This document shows positions 1-7,062 of a DNA stretch of 14,563 nucleotides, piece by piece. Position 1 is the first letter of the stretch, and every line of letters starts with the position of its first letter. The notes under the pieces are model-generated. The model worked only from the letters and a program-made list of their open reading frames with translations. It had not been told where the DNA came from and searched no databases. Origin of the DNA: Bordetella parapertussis (GTDB lineage Bacteria > Pseudomonadota > Gammaproteobacteria > Burkholderiales > Burkholderiaceae_B); assembly GCA_945882005.1 (NCBI GenBank), contig CAMCWG010000037.1, positions 1 to 14,563 of the forward strand, written 5' to 3'. The position numbers and the translations under genes are program-made.

Positions 1-616
1 GGCCAGCCACGGACTCGTCTGCTGAAATGGTGTGTGACGCCGAAGCAAACGGTTTGGACAGAGGTGACGCAACAGTGCCGGGCTGCAAGGCGACTAACAC
101 GGCCTGTTTATTCTTGCGCGCAAACTCAATGCCAGCAGTCTGAAGCATCATATTGAATGCGGCCTTTGACGCTCGGTAGCCGTACCAACCCCCTTTCTGG
201 TTGTCGCTGATGCTACCGACACGCGCAGAGAGTTTTGCGTAGATGGCTCGGTCTTTGCTCAGCAAAGGCAAGAAATGCTTAAGCAGTAAAGAAGGTCCGA
301 TCGTGTTGACCTGAAAGCTACGCATCAGCGTTGCGCAACTTAACGCACCGATTTGTTTCTCGGGCCCTATCCCATCAATGGTGAGTGCGCCAGTGGCATC
401 AATGATCAGGGCAAAAGGCCCGGCATCATTCAATGTCGCGGCAGCTAAGGCAATACTCGCCTCGTCTTCAAGACTAAACCCGGGCGTTGTGCGCCGCGAC
501 AATTCTGTCACCGACGCACACTGTGGATCACTCTTTAGGGCCCGCACAAAAGCCGAGCCGATTGTTCCTGAGGCGCCGATGACTAGGGCACGATAGTTTG
601 GTTCGAGGGAGTGCAT
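1..616 (-). CDS. SDR family oxidoreductase, C-factor-like (partial, 3' end outside window)
   Basis: The frame is open from an ATG at 616-614 to the left edge (205 codons), so the C-terminus is missing. The N-terminus carries a Rossmann nucleotide-binding turn, ALVIGASGTIGSAF (residues 10-23), matching the GxxGxxG signature of short-chain dehydrogenases. Further on are VNTIGP (the conserved Asn region) and the catalytic YxxxK as WYGYRASKAAFNM, so the active site is intact, unlike the SDR at 6271-7050. The style is that of the C-factor (CsgA)/YciK-like group of NAD(P)-dependent SDRs. The substrate is unknown. It is transcribed away from the importer operon, and the 180 bases upstream of 616 are shared with that operon. 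A functional link to the importer is possible but not shown. I am confident of the family and not of the role. Confidence 0.85.
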   Translation of the reverse strand, partial: MHSLEPNYRALVIGASGTIGSAFVRALKSDPQCASVTELSRRTTPGFSLEDEASIALAAATLNDAGPFALIIDATGALTIDGIGPEKQIGALSCATLMRSFQVNTIGPSLLLKHFLPLLSKDRAIYAKLSARVGSISDNQKGGWYGYRASKAAFNMMLQTAGIEFARKNKQAVLVALQPGTVASPLSKPFASASHTISADESVAG

Positions 617-796
617 ATTGGTGTATCCGAGCTGGCACGACTATTAACGCTGACTTAGGGCTCTGTTTATTTGCTTGGTTGCATATTACTGGCACAGTCT
701 AATGCACGTCGCCCTTGTAAAAGGGCTCGACCCTCTATAAGATCGGGGTACAAAAAAACTATTGCAAAAAAATTTGCTAAACAATTGGAGACAAAC
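617..796. promoter_or_regulatory. Divergent upstream region of the C-factor-like SDR and the importer operon
   Basis: This 180-base non-coding stretch must hold the promoters of both flanking genes. On the plus strand the best sigma-70-like pair I see is TTGGTT (675-680) and TCTAAT (698-703) with a 17-base spacer. A second possible -10, TATAAG (736-741), has only a poor -35 (TTGTAA, 715-720, 15-base spacer). A perfect 6-bp hairpin GCCCTT-gtaa-AAGGGC lies at 711-726. An inverted repeat GCAAA-N4-TTTGC at 764-777 sits just before the ribosome binding site (GGAG, 787-790) of the binding-protein gene. Either repeat could be an operator or a leader structure. No regulator gene is adjacent, and the promoter assignments are weak. 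Confidence 0.4.
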
Positions 797-2005
797 ATGA
801 TCAAAAAACTAGTCGGACTAGCAGTTTCCTGTGCCGCTGCGGTTCTGTTTGCGAACAGCGCCTCGGCGCAAGGTGTCACAAAAGATGAAATCTTAATTGG
901 TGGATTTGGACCGATTACGGGCCCAGCGGCCTATATCGGTTTGGGTGGTCGGGATGGGCTTGCGATGGCCATCAAGGAAATTAACGCGGCTGGTGGCGTA
1001 AACGGCAGAAAATTCCGTTTGATTTTTGAAGACGATGGACATTCGCCAACACGCGCACTCGGCGCAGTGAAAAAGCTCATCGATCAAGACAAAGTTTTCA
1101 TGATCTTCTGTGCGGCTGGATCAAATGCAACCGTAGGTACGATTGACTACATCAAGGCACAACAGCGTGTGATGTATGTATCGTTTGCCTCGGCACCTGC
1201 CGTAACGTTTCCCTTTAGCAGCTACCTGTTTAGAGGCGCGACGACAGAGGTTCCTCGCTATGGCGAACTTTATTCAGAGTTTATCGCTGAAGGACTCAAA
1301 GCGAAGAAAGTTGCAATTATGAATGGCCGAGAGGAATACCCTAAAAACGAGGGTAATGCGTTAGCGACAGCACTAAAAGATGTCTACAAGGTAAATGTGG
1401 CCGCTCGCGCTGAGTTCAATATTGGTGACAAGGATTTCACGCCACAGTTGCTTGCTGTAAAGAACTCTGGTGCTGAAGTTGTGGCGTTCTTTGGTAACCC
1501 AGCTGAGGCAGCGATTGCGATGCGCCAGGCTCGTGAATTAGGGCTCAAGCAAAAGTTTTTTGTAGGCGCAACCATGGTGGATAAGTCGTTTACCCTTGCA
1601 GCCAAGGAAAACGCTGAGGGCGCAACAGGGTTTTCGCTCATTCCGTTTTTGCCAGGCACTCCAAACCCCACGTTGCAGGCATGGGAGGCTAAGTGGAAGA
1701 AAGAGTATCCAAACTTGCCAGTCGGCCGCCCGAACGTGTTTGACGTGATGGCTTACACCGATATGTACGTGTTAGCTGAAGCGATGAAGAAGGCAGGGCC
1801 AGATCTAAATACCAAGAGCCTGATCGCTGGTTTGGAGCAAATTAAAAACTTCTCATCGTCACCTCTCGCCGCACCGATCACCTTTACCAACAAACATCAC
1901 ATCGGCAATTTGACATTGACCGTGATGGAGGTCAAGGGCGGCAATTGGCAACCTGTGGGTTGGAAGCCTAGTCGGCCCAGCGAAATCCTCAAGCGTTACG
2001 AGTAG
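797..2005 (+). CDS. Branched-chain-type ABC transporter substrate-binding protein
   Basis: This is the periplasmic binding protein that captures the ligand and delivers it to the LivHM permease. It is a 402-residue protein of the Peripla_BP_6 / LivJ-LivK fold (type I periplasmic binding protein), close to the family's usual length. I chose the ATG at 797 because it follows GGAG at 787-790 and starts a clean signal peptide: MIKK, a hydrophobic core, then SASA with cleavage expected before Gln25. The frame is open upstream to 671, but that extension would bury the signal peptide. The mature protein opens with KDEILIGGFGPITGPAAYIG, typical of the family, and contains GGVNGRKF and the EDDGHSP segment near the ligand cleft. 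The gene leads the operon and is followed by a hairpin. The substrate cannot be deduced. Such proteins bind amino acids but also aromatic or aliphatic acids, and the downstream CoA ligase favours an organic acid. Confidence 0.93.
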   Translation: MIKKLVGLAVSCAAAVLFANSASAQGVTKDEILIGGFGPITGPAAYIGLGGRDGLAMAIKEINAAGGVNGRKFRLIFEDDGHSPTRALGAVKKLIDQDKVFMIFCAAGSNATVGTIDYIKAQQRVMYVSFASAPAVTFPFSSYLFRGATTEVPRYGELYSEFIAEGLKAKKVAIMNGREEYPKNEGNALATALKDVYKVNVAARAEFNIGDKDFTPQLLAVKNSGAEVVAFFGNPAEAAIAMRQARELGLKQKFFVGATMVDKSFTLAAKENAEGATGFSLIPFLPGTPNPTLQAWEAKWKKEYPNLPVGRPNVFDVMAYTDMYVLAEAMKKAGPDLNTKSLIAGLEQIKNFSSSPLAAPITFTNKHHIGNLTLTVMEVKGGNWQPVGWKPSRPSEILKRYE

Positions 2006-2018
2006 AGGCTTCTTGAGG

Positions 2019-2054
2019 AGCACTGCGTGTCGCGCAAGCGCGAGGCGCAGTGCT
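2019..2054 (+). terminator. Intra-operonic hairpin between binding-protein and livH genes (possible attenuator or mRNA stabiliser)
   Basis: AGCACTGCG (2019-2027) pairs perfectly with CGCAGTGCT (2046-2054). Inside it, TCGCG (2030-2034) pairs with CGCGA (2039-2043) around a CAAG loop, with a 2x2 mismatch between the two helices. The downstream tract AACTTTT is only weakly U-rich, so full termination is doubtful. Partial termination, or protection of the upstream message from 3' decay, would give more binding protein than permease, a common arrangement in such operons. The structure ends 11 bases before the livH start codon. Confidence 0.55.
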
Positions 2055-2065
2055 AACTTTTCGAT

Positions 2066-2941
2066 ATGACCATCACGATTGCACTACAGTTGCTTATTGC
2101 CGGCTTATCAGTTGGCAGCATATACGCGCTCGTTGCCTTAGCGCTCGTCATCCCATTTAAAGCATCTAGCATTTTAAATTTTGCCCAAGGTGAGCTCGTC
2201 ACTGTTGGGGCGTACGCCGCGTTGGTGTTGACAGCGTTAGCTCTGCCGTACTGGATTGTATTGCCGGTCACGATCTTAATAGGCTTTGTTGTCGGGCTGT
2301 TTATTGAGCGTGCCATGATCCGTCGCATCATGGCGGCGCCAGAGTTTACGTTGGTTATTGCGACCTTTGCCATCGGACTCATTATCAAGAGTGCGATACG
2401 CCTGTATTGGCAAGATAATCTCTTCACCATTGATAATCCCCTGCCGTTTGCTTCCTTCAGGGTCGCTGGTGTAGTGTTGAATCCACAGTACCTGTGGGTC
2501 ATTTTCTGTACAACGATGTTGGTCGTGTGCTTAGCTTGGTTTTTTAAGTTCAACCCTTTGGGTAAGGCGATGCGCGCGGTATCCCAAAGTCAGGAGGCTG
2601 CCCGCCTGATGGGGGTCAGCGTTGAGCGCGTATTGATGATTTCTTGGGGTATCTCCTCGGCAATCGGTGCCTTAGGTGGCATCTTGTTAGCGCCAATTAT
2701 TGGGATTAATCCAGAGGTTGGACATTTAGTCCTTAAAGCACTTGTCGCTGCAGTGATCGGCGGATTCACTTCGCTGCCAGGCGCCGTCGTAGGCGGCTTG
2801 TTGCTGGGTTTGATTGAAACCTATTCAGGTGCTTTTTTTGGAAGTACGGCTAAAAACATACTTCCGTTTGTGGTGCTCGTTGTCTTTTTGCTCGTCAGAC
2901 CCTATGGGCTTTTTGGCAGAGCGCCCCTGGTGAGAATTTGA
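2066..2941 (+). CDS. livH: Branched-chain-type ABC transporter permease LivH
   Basis: This is one of the two inner-membrane permease subunits of the importer. The 291-residue protein is the usual LivH length and is almost entirely hydrophobic, with about eight predicted membrane segments. It starts with the characteristic LivH N-terminus LQLLIAGLSVGSIYALVALA, followed by NFAQGELVTVGAY and, near residues 170-200, the cytoplasmic loop GKAMRAVSQSQEAARLMGV. That loop is the EAA-like region that docks on the LivG/LivF ATPases. The start at 2066 fits family length but has no recognisable Shine-Dalgarno sequence. The bases just upstream are occupied by the hairpin at 2019-2054. The stop codon overlaps the livM ATG by one base (TGATG). 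Confidence 0.94.
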   Translation: MTITIALQLLIAGLSVGSIYALVALALVIPFKASSILNFAQGELVTVGAYAALVLTALALPYWIVLPVTILIGFVVGLFIERAMIRRIMAAPEFTLVIATFAIGLIIKSAIRLYWQDNLFTIDNPLPFASFRVAGVVLNPQYLWVIFCTTMLVVCLAWFFKFNPLGKAMRAVSQSQEAARLMGVSVERVLMISWGISSAIGALGGILLAPIIGINPEVGHLVLKALVAAVIGGFTSLPGAVVGGLLLGLIETYSGAFFGSTAKNILPFVVLVVFLLVRPYGLFGRAPLVRI

Positions 2942-3894
2942 TGAAGCAGAATCAACAAACCATCTGGGTGATTGGTGCGCTTTTGATTGCCGCCGGCATC
3001 GCACCATGGGTTTTACCAACCTATTACTTGTACTTATTGAACCTGATTTTGATAAACATCATTCTTGCGCTCGGCTTGAATGTGTTGACAGGTAACTCAG
3101 GTCAGATTTCTTTGTGCCATTCCTCGTTTATGGCGATTGGCGCCTACACCTACACGCTGTTGAATAATCATTCGCAATTGCCTATGTTGCTTTGTGTGCT
3201 TGGCGCGGTGCTGTTAGCGAGTTTAGGTGGGGTTCTGGTCGGGTACCCTGCACGACGTCTCAGCGGTATTTATCTTGCGTTGGCAACGCTGGCATTTCTG
3301 AGTTTGACCCAAATTTTGATTGAAGAGTTTCCAGACCTGACGGGCGGCATCCGCGGGTTGAAAATTGAACCATCAGAGTTTTTGGGATGGTCGATGGGAA
3401 ATGAAACCATGCTGTTTTACATCGTTGCCATCTCCTGCGGCTTTTGTCTTTACATCACCGCCAACATGATGCGTTCAAGGATCGGAAGAGCGTTTGATGC
3501 AATACGGACGAGTCCCCACGCTGCACAGGCCCTGGGAATACAAGTCGCGCAAGTCAAGTTGGTGGCCTTTACTATCTCGGCCGCGTATGCCGGACTTGCG
3601 GGAGCTTTGTTTTCGATGGTGGTGGGCTTCATTGATCCCGTGGAGTTTGGGGTGTCTGCGTCGCTGCGCTACATCACCTTTATTGTGGTGGGTGGAATGG
3701 GTAGCATCGCCGGATCAGTCATTGGTGCCGTGGTATTTACCGGGTTACCAGAAGCCTTGCGAGGAATCAAAGAGTACGGGGATTTGGTGTATTCAGCGAT
3801 TCTATTATTGAGTTTGATCTTCATGCCGAACGGTTTGGTGGGCTTATTCCGGGCCCGCAAAAGTAAACCGAACGCCTCGACGGCAGGACATTGA
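2941..3894 (+). CDS. livM: Branched-chain-type ABC transporter permease LivM
   Basis: This is the second inner-membrane permease subunit, pairing with LivH. The 317-residue protein is hydrophobic, with the family's LGLNVLTGNSGQISLCHSSF segment at about residues 40-60. Its ATPase-docking loop is IGRAFDAIRTSPHAAQALGI, followed by VKLVAFTISAAYAGLAGALF and the GGMGSIAGSVIGA segment. All of these are standard LivM landmarks. I use the ATG at 2941, which overlaps the livH TGA by one base and has GGTGAG at 2929-2934 with a six-base spacer. A TTG at 2938 in frame is a less likely start. The C-terminal tail after PNGLVGLF is short and basic, and no ATPase domain is fused to it, unlike some LivM relatives. 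Confidence 0.94.
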   Translation: MKQNQQTIWVIGALLIAAGIAPWVLPTYYLYLLNLILINIILALGLNVLTGNSGQISLCHSSFMAIGAYTYTLLNNHSQLPMLLCVLGAVLLASLGGVLVGYPARRLSGIYLALATLAFLSLTQILIEEFPDLTGGIRGLKIEPSEFLGWSMGNETMLFYIVAISCGFCLYITANMMRSRIGRAFDAIRTSPHAAQALGIQVAQVKLVAFTISAAYAGLAGALFSMVVGFIDPVEFGVSASLRYITFIVVGGMGSIAGSVIGAVVFTGLPEALRGIKEYGDLVYSAILLLSLIFMPNGLVGLFRARKSKPNASTAGH

Positions 3895-3898
3895 TTCC

Positions 3899-4681
3899 AT
3901 GCAGACGAAGATGCTCTTACAGACGCGCCATTTATCGCTCCAGTTTGGCGGATTGAAGGCGGTAGATGATGTGTCGATCGATGTGCCGCAGGGACAAATT
4001 CGAGGCCTGATTGGTCCCAACGGCGCAGGAAAAACCACGCTGATTAATAGCATCAGCGGTGCCATTCAGTGCACATCGGGTGAAATAGTTTTTGATGGGG
4101 TGAATATTGAAAAAATGGCGCCACATTTAATTAGCGCACTGGGGATGAGCCGCAGTTTTCAACATGTACAAATTTTTGGTGATCGAAGTGTCCGCGATAA
4201 TGTATTGATAGGGATGCATAGGCAGTTGAAGATTGGATTGTTGGCACAATTGTTAGGTGCACCTCACGCACGACGCCTTGAGCTTGATGCGAAAGAGAAG
4301 GCGGATGCCCTGCTGCGCCGCTTTGAACTGCTGGAGGACGCGGAGCGACCAGCTAGTCTTCTGCCCTATGGAATGCTGAAACGCTTAGATCTTGCGCGTG
4401 CGTTAGCGGCGAAGCCAAAATTGTTGTTGCTTGACGAACCCACCTCAGGAATGTCTGAGGAAGAAGCGCTGACGGCGATCAAAATGCTGAAGTCAATCGT
4501 ACGGGAAGAGGGTATGACCCTTTTGGTGATTGAGCACAATATGCGGGTAATGATGCAACTAGCTGACTTTATATCAGTGCTCCATCTTGGTCGTGTCATT
4601 ACTCAAGGCACTCCTGAGCAAGTGACACAAGATCCTATCGCGATTGAGGCTTATCTTGGCGAGGAAGTCGCCGATGCTTGA
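3899..4681 (+). CDS. livG: ABC transporter ATP-binding protein LivG
   Basis: This is the first of the two cytoplasmic ATPases that power the importer. It has 260 residues with the complete nucleotide-binding set: Walker A GPNGAGKT (39-46), Q-loop region SFQH (86-89), the LivG-type signature LPYGMLKRLDLARAL (155-169) in place of canonical LSGGQ, Walker B LLLLDEP (175-181) and switch His213 (IEHNM). The C-terminal HLGRVITQGTPEQV segment is typical of the branched-chain group. The start at 3899 lies four bases after the livM stop, with a modest AGGA at 3885-3888. An in-frame ATG at 3911 is an alternative. The end overlaps the start of livF by eight bases. Confidence 0.94.
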   Translation: MQTKMLLQTRHLSLQFGGLKAVDDVSIDVPQGQIRGLIGPNGAGKTTLINSISGAIQCTSGEIVFDGVNIEKMAPHLISALGMSRSFQHVQIFGDRSVRDNVLIGMHRQLKIGLLAQLLGAPHARRLELDAKEKADALLRRFELLEDAERPASLLPYGMLKRLDLARALAAKPKLLLLDEPTSGMSEEEALTAIKMLKSIVREEGMTLLVIEHNMRVMMQLADFISVLHLGRVITQGTPEQVTQDPIAIEAYLGEEVADA

Positions 4682-5381
4682 TATTGAGAACCTACATGTT
4701 GCGTATGGACCAGTCGAGGTACTACATGGCATTTCGATGCGGGTCGAGCCTGGCAGTATTGTTGGTGTCCTAGGCGCGAATGGTTCGGGCAAGACGACAC
4801 TGTTTAAGGCCGTAGCCGGATTGGTTCGAACCACACAAGGAAACGTTCGGCTAAGCGGTCATGACTTAACGAATGTTTCGACACAGTCAATTGTTAAAGA
4901 AGGCGTCACGCTCGTGCCTCAGGGAAGAATGTTATTCCCAGAGATGACCGTTTATGAAAATCTGGAAATGGGTGCCTATCTGCTGCGAGATCGAACGGAA
5001 TTTTTTCGTAGACTGGAAAAGGTACAGCAAATGTTTCCGATCTTGAAAGAGCGATCTGGGCAGATGGTTGCTTTGATGTCGGGCGGCGAGCAGCAGATGC
5101 TGGCCATTGGCCGAGCACTGATGGGGCAGCCAGATTTAATCTTACTGGATGAGCCATCCATTGGTCTTGCACCGAAGATTTTTGATCAAATCTTATCAAC
5201 GGTAGTTGAGATCAACCGCGAACGAAAGACCACGATTGTAATTGCAGAGCAAAACGTCAGAAAGATTTTGAAGATCGTCGACTTTGCCTACGTGCTAGAA
5301 GCTGGGAAAGTCGCCATCAGCGGCACGCCGAACTCATTATCCTCCGACGAGAGCATACGCCGAGCATATTTAGGTTTGTAG
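4674..5381 (+). CDS. livF: ABC transporter ATP-binding protein LivF
   Basis: This is the second ATPase of the importer, forming a heterodimer with LivG. It has 235 residues, the family's normal length, when started at the ATG at 4674. That start overlaps the livG end and follows GAGGAAG (4661-4667) with a six-base spacer. An upstream in-frame ATG at 4644 would add ten residues inside livG and has less support. Motifs are Walker A GANGSGKT (34-41), signature MSGGEQQ (135-141) and Walker B LILLDEP (155-161). The H-loop position is Gln193 (AEQNV), which is the usual state in LivF proteins and not a defect. The protein ends YLGL, as most LivF proteins do. It completes an intact five-gene transporter. 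Confidence 0.95.
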   Translation: MLDIENLHVAYGPVEVLHGISMRVEPGSIVGVLGANGSGKTTLFKAVAGLVRTTQGNVRLSGHDLTNVSTQSIVKEGVTLVPQGRMLFPEMTVYENLEMGAYLLRDRTEFFRRLEKVQQMFPILKERSGQMVALMSGGEQQMLAIGRALMGQPDLILLDEPSIGLAPKIFDQILSTVVEINRERKTTIVIAEQNVRKILKIVDFAYVLEAGKVAISGTPNSLSSDESIRRAYLGL

Positions 5382-5407
5382 ATCATTGAGTTGTTTAAAG
5401 GTTGAAT

Positions 5408-6271
5408 ATGAAATTAATTGATATGCACTCCCATTGGGGAACGGAACGTGGCTATGTATTACGGACAGCCGCTGAGCTCGCACAGCAAAAGAAGACATGG
5501 ACTTCCGAGACAAAGTATGTAACCGACGATGAGATGGCAACTTATTTCCGCGCAAGCCAAGCTCAAGTAATCTTGGATTTAGGGTTTACAAAATTTGCAC
5601 CTATTCAAGAGATCAAGCCTTTGCATGACTATTCCTTCGAAATGCAAAGAAAGTACCCCGATGCCATTCTAGGTAATTGGTTTCACATCGATCCGATGTT
5701 TCATGGAAAGCAAGAGGGTCTTGCGGAGTTGCGCAGATGTATTGACTCAAAAGCGGGTTTTATTGGTCTTGCAGTCAATGGCTCTGGTTCAGTCCCAGCA
5801 AGCGACTCCGTATACGATGACTATTACAAGCTTTGTATCGAGGCTTCAATACCCGTTTTGATTTTTGTAGGTACAACCGGCCTCGGCGCCGGCCTGCCAG
5901 GCGGCAATGGGATTTTGTTGGATAGCTGCCATCCACGGCACTTGGATATGGTTGCCGCACGTAATCCGAAACTGCGAATTGTCGCTGCGCGTCCCGGTTG
6001 GCCTTGGCAGACAGAAACAATTGCAGTCCTGATGCATAAACGTAATATCTGGTACGAGTTGCATGGTTGGTCACCCAAGTATTTTGCACCAGATCTAAAG
6101 CATGATATTGCACGAAGACTTCAGGACCGCATCATGTTTGGGGGTGACTATCCTCTGTATACCTTCGAACGCTTGACGACAGAGTGGAAGGCTGAGGGCT
6201 ACTCAGAAGCCATTCTAGAGAAAGTATTTCACAAGAATGCCGAGGCATTTTTGAGTGGAGTGGATCGCTGA
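5408..6271 (+). CDS. Amidohydrolase family 2 (ACMSD-like) protein with two missing active-site histidines
   Basis: This 287-residue TIM-barrel protein belongs to the amidohydrolase-2 family (metal-dependent hydrolases and decarboxylases related to ACMSD). The ATG at 5408 follows AAAGG (5397-5401) with a six-base spacer, and a TTG at 5402 is a weaker alternative. It keeps the first metal motif HSH (His7, His9), the GTTGLGAGLPGGNG loop, the PGWPW segment (196-200), HGWSPKYF, and Asp247 in FGGDYPL. Two positions that are normally His are different: Phe153 in PVLIFVGTTG, where relatives have PVLxHxG, and Arg195 in IVAARPGWPW, where relatives have AHPxWPW. In ACMSD these positions correspond to metal ligand His177 and catalytic His228. 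His219 (ELHGWSP) takes the place of a Ser usual in the group. The comparison is from memory of the family. The gene is 26 bases after livF, in the same operon. Its reaction is unknown, and it may be a pseudoenzyme or do altered chemistry. Confidence 0.85.
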   Translation: MKLIDMHSHWGTERGYVLRTAAELAQQKKTWTSETKYVTDDEMATYFRASQAQVILDLGFTKFAPIQEIKPLHDYSFEMQRKYPDAILGNWFHIDPMFHGKQEGLAELRRCIDSKAGFIGLAVNGSGSVPASDSVYDDYYKLCIEASIPVLIFVGTTGLGAGLPGGNGILLDSCHPRHLDMVAARNPKLRIVAARPGWPWQTETIAVLMHKRNIWYELHGWSPKYFAPDLKHDIARRLQDRIMFGGDYPLYTFERLTTEWKAEGYSEAILEKVFHKNAEAFLSGVDR

Positions 6272-7050
6272 TGGAGCTCGGATTAAAAAATAAGGTCGCA
6301 ATTGTGGGTGGCGGCAGCATGGGTATTGGCTATGGGATAGCAGACCGTTTGGCAGGTGAGGGGGCGAACCTTGTCATTTTTGCCCGACGCGTCCCAAAGC
6401 TTGAGGCTGCTGCCAAGACGTTGTCTGATAAGCATGGAGTCAAAGTCATTCCTGTATCAGCCGATATTCGTGATCAGGATGAAAGTGGTCGGATTGTCCA
6501 GACTGCGATTGATCAGTTCGGCCGGCTGGACATACTTGTCAACAATGACGGTGCGCCACCTTTGGGTTCGATTGAGTCATTTGATGATGTGGCATGGCAA
6601 AAAGCAGTTGAACAAAATTTGTTCAGTGTTATACGAATGGTGCGGTCAGCGCTGCCGCATTTGAAGGCAGCGGGATCGGGAAGCGTTTTGAATATTTCAG
6701 CGATCTCGGCAATTCAGCCAATCGCTGGGTTCGGCTTGTCGGTGGCAACGTGGGCCGGATTGATCGGATACGCAAAAACTTTGTCAATGGAAATCGCCAA
6801 ATATGGCATAAATGTCAATACTATTTGCCCTGGGTACATTGATACCGATCGTCTGCAAAAAGTGTTTGCTGCCGGAACAGAAAGCCCAGAAAGTGTACGT
6901 GCCAAGCTGACCTCAGAGATCCCACTGGGCCGAATCGGATCGACTGCGGACATTGCAAATCTCGTTGCGCTGTTAGTGTCCCCGGCGGGTGCCTACATAA
7001 CTGGCTGTACGATTCCTGTTGATGGCGGTTTGTTGCGAGCTTTGAGATAA
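6271..7050 (+). CDS. Atypical SDR family protein lacking the YxxxK catalytic motif
   Basis: The 259-residue protein has the SDR fold: a nucleotide-binding turn GGGSMGIG (13-20), Asp65 in SADIRD, NNDG (91-94, normally NNAG), the conserved Asn115, NIS with Ser143, and CPGYIDTDR (186-194) before the C-terminal PVDGG. The catalytic Tyr should lie 13 residues after Ser143 and Lys four further on. Here these are Leu156 and Thr160 (GFGLSVATWAGL), so the classical Tyr-Lys pair is absent. I recall a divergent SDR group with LSNxxR at this place, so this may be a subfamily trait and not decay. The surrounding frame is intact and well conserved. The ATG overlaps the stop of the amidohydrolase gene by one base (TGATG), so the two are co-translated and probably act together. 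It could be a non-redox SDR-fold enzyme, a binding protein, or use other catalytic residues. Confidence 0.88.
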   Translation: MELGLKNKVAIVGGGSMGIGYGIADRLAGEGANLVIFARRVPKLEAAAKTLSDKHGVKVIPVSADIRDQDESGRIVQTAIDQFGRLDILVNNDGAPPLGSIESFDDVAWQKAVEQNLFSVIRMVRSALPHLKAAGSGSVLNISAISAIQPIAGFGLSVATWAGLIGYAKTLSMEIAKYGINVNTICPGYIDTDRLQKVFAAGTESPESVRAKLTSEIPLGRIGSTADIANLVALLVSPAGAYITGCTIPVDGGLLRALR

Positions 7051-7062
7051 AAATAGGATGGC

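Noticed and set aside
690..706. Sigma-54-like promoter, TGGCAC followed by TGCA
   Set aside because: The GG and GC dinucleotides are separated by 11 bases in place of the strict 10. A second perfect -24 element (TGGCACG, 633-639) has TTAA where TTGC is needed.
671..796. N-terminal extension of the substrate-binding protein to 671
   Set aside because: It would place 42 residues ahead of a clear signal peptide. The ATG at 797 has GGAG at a proper distance.
2053..2553. 166-codon minus-strand frame
   Set aside because: It lies wholly against livH and is a low-complexity antisense shadow with no family features.
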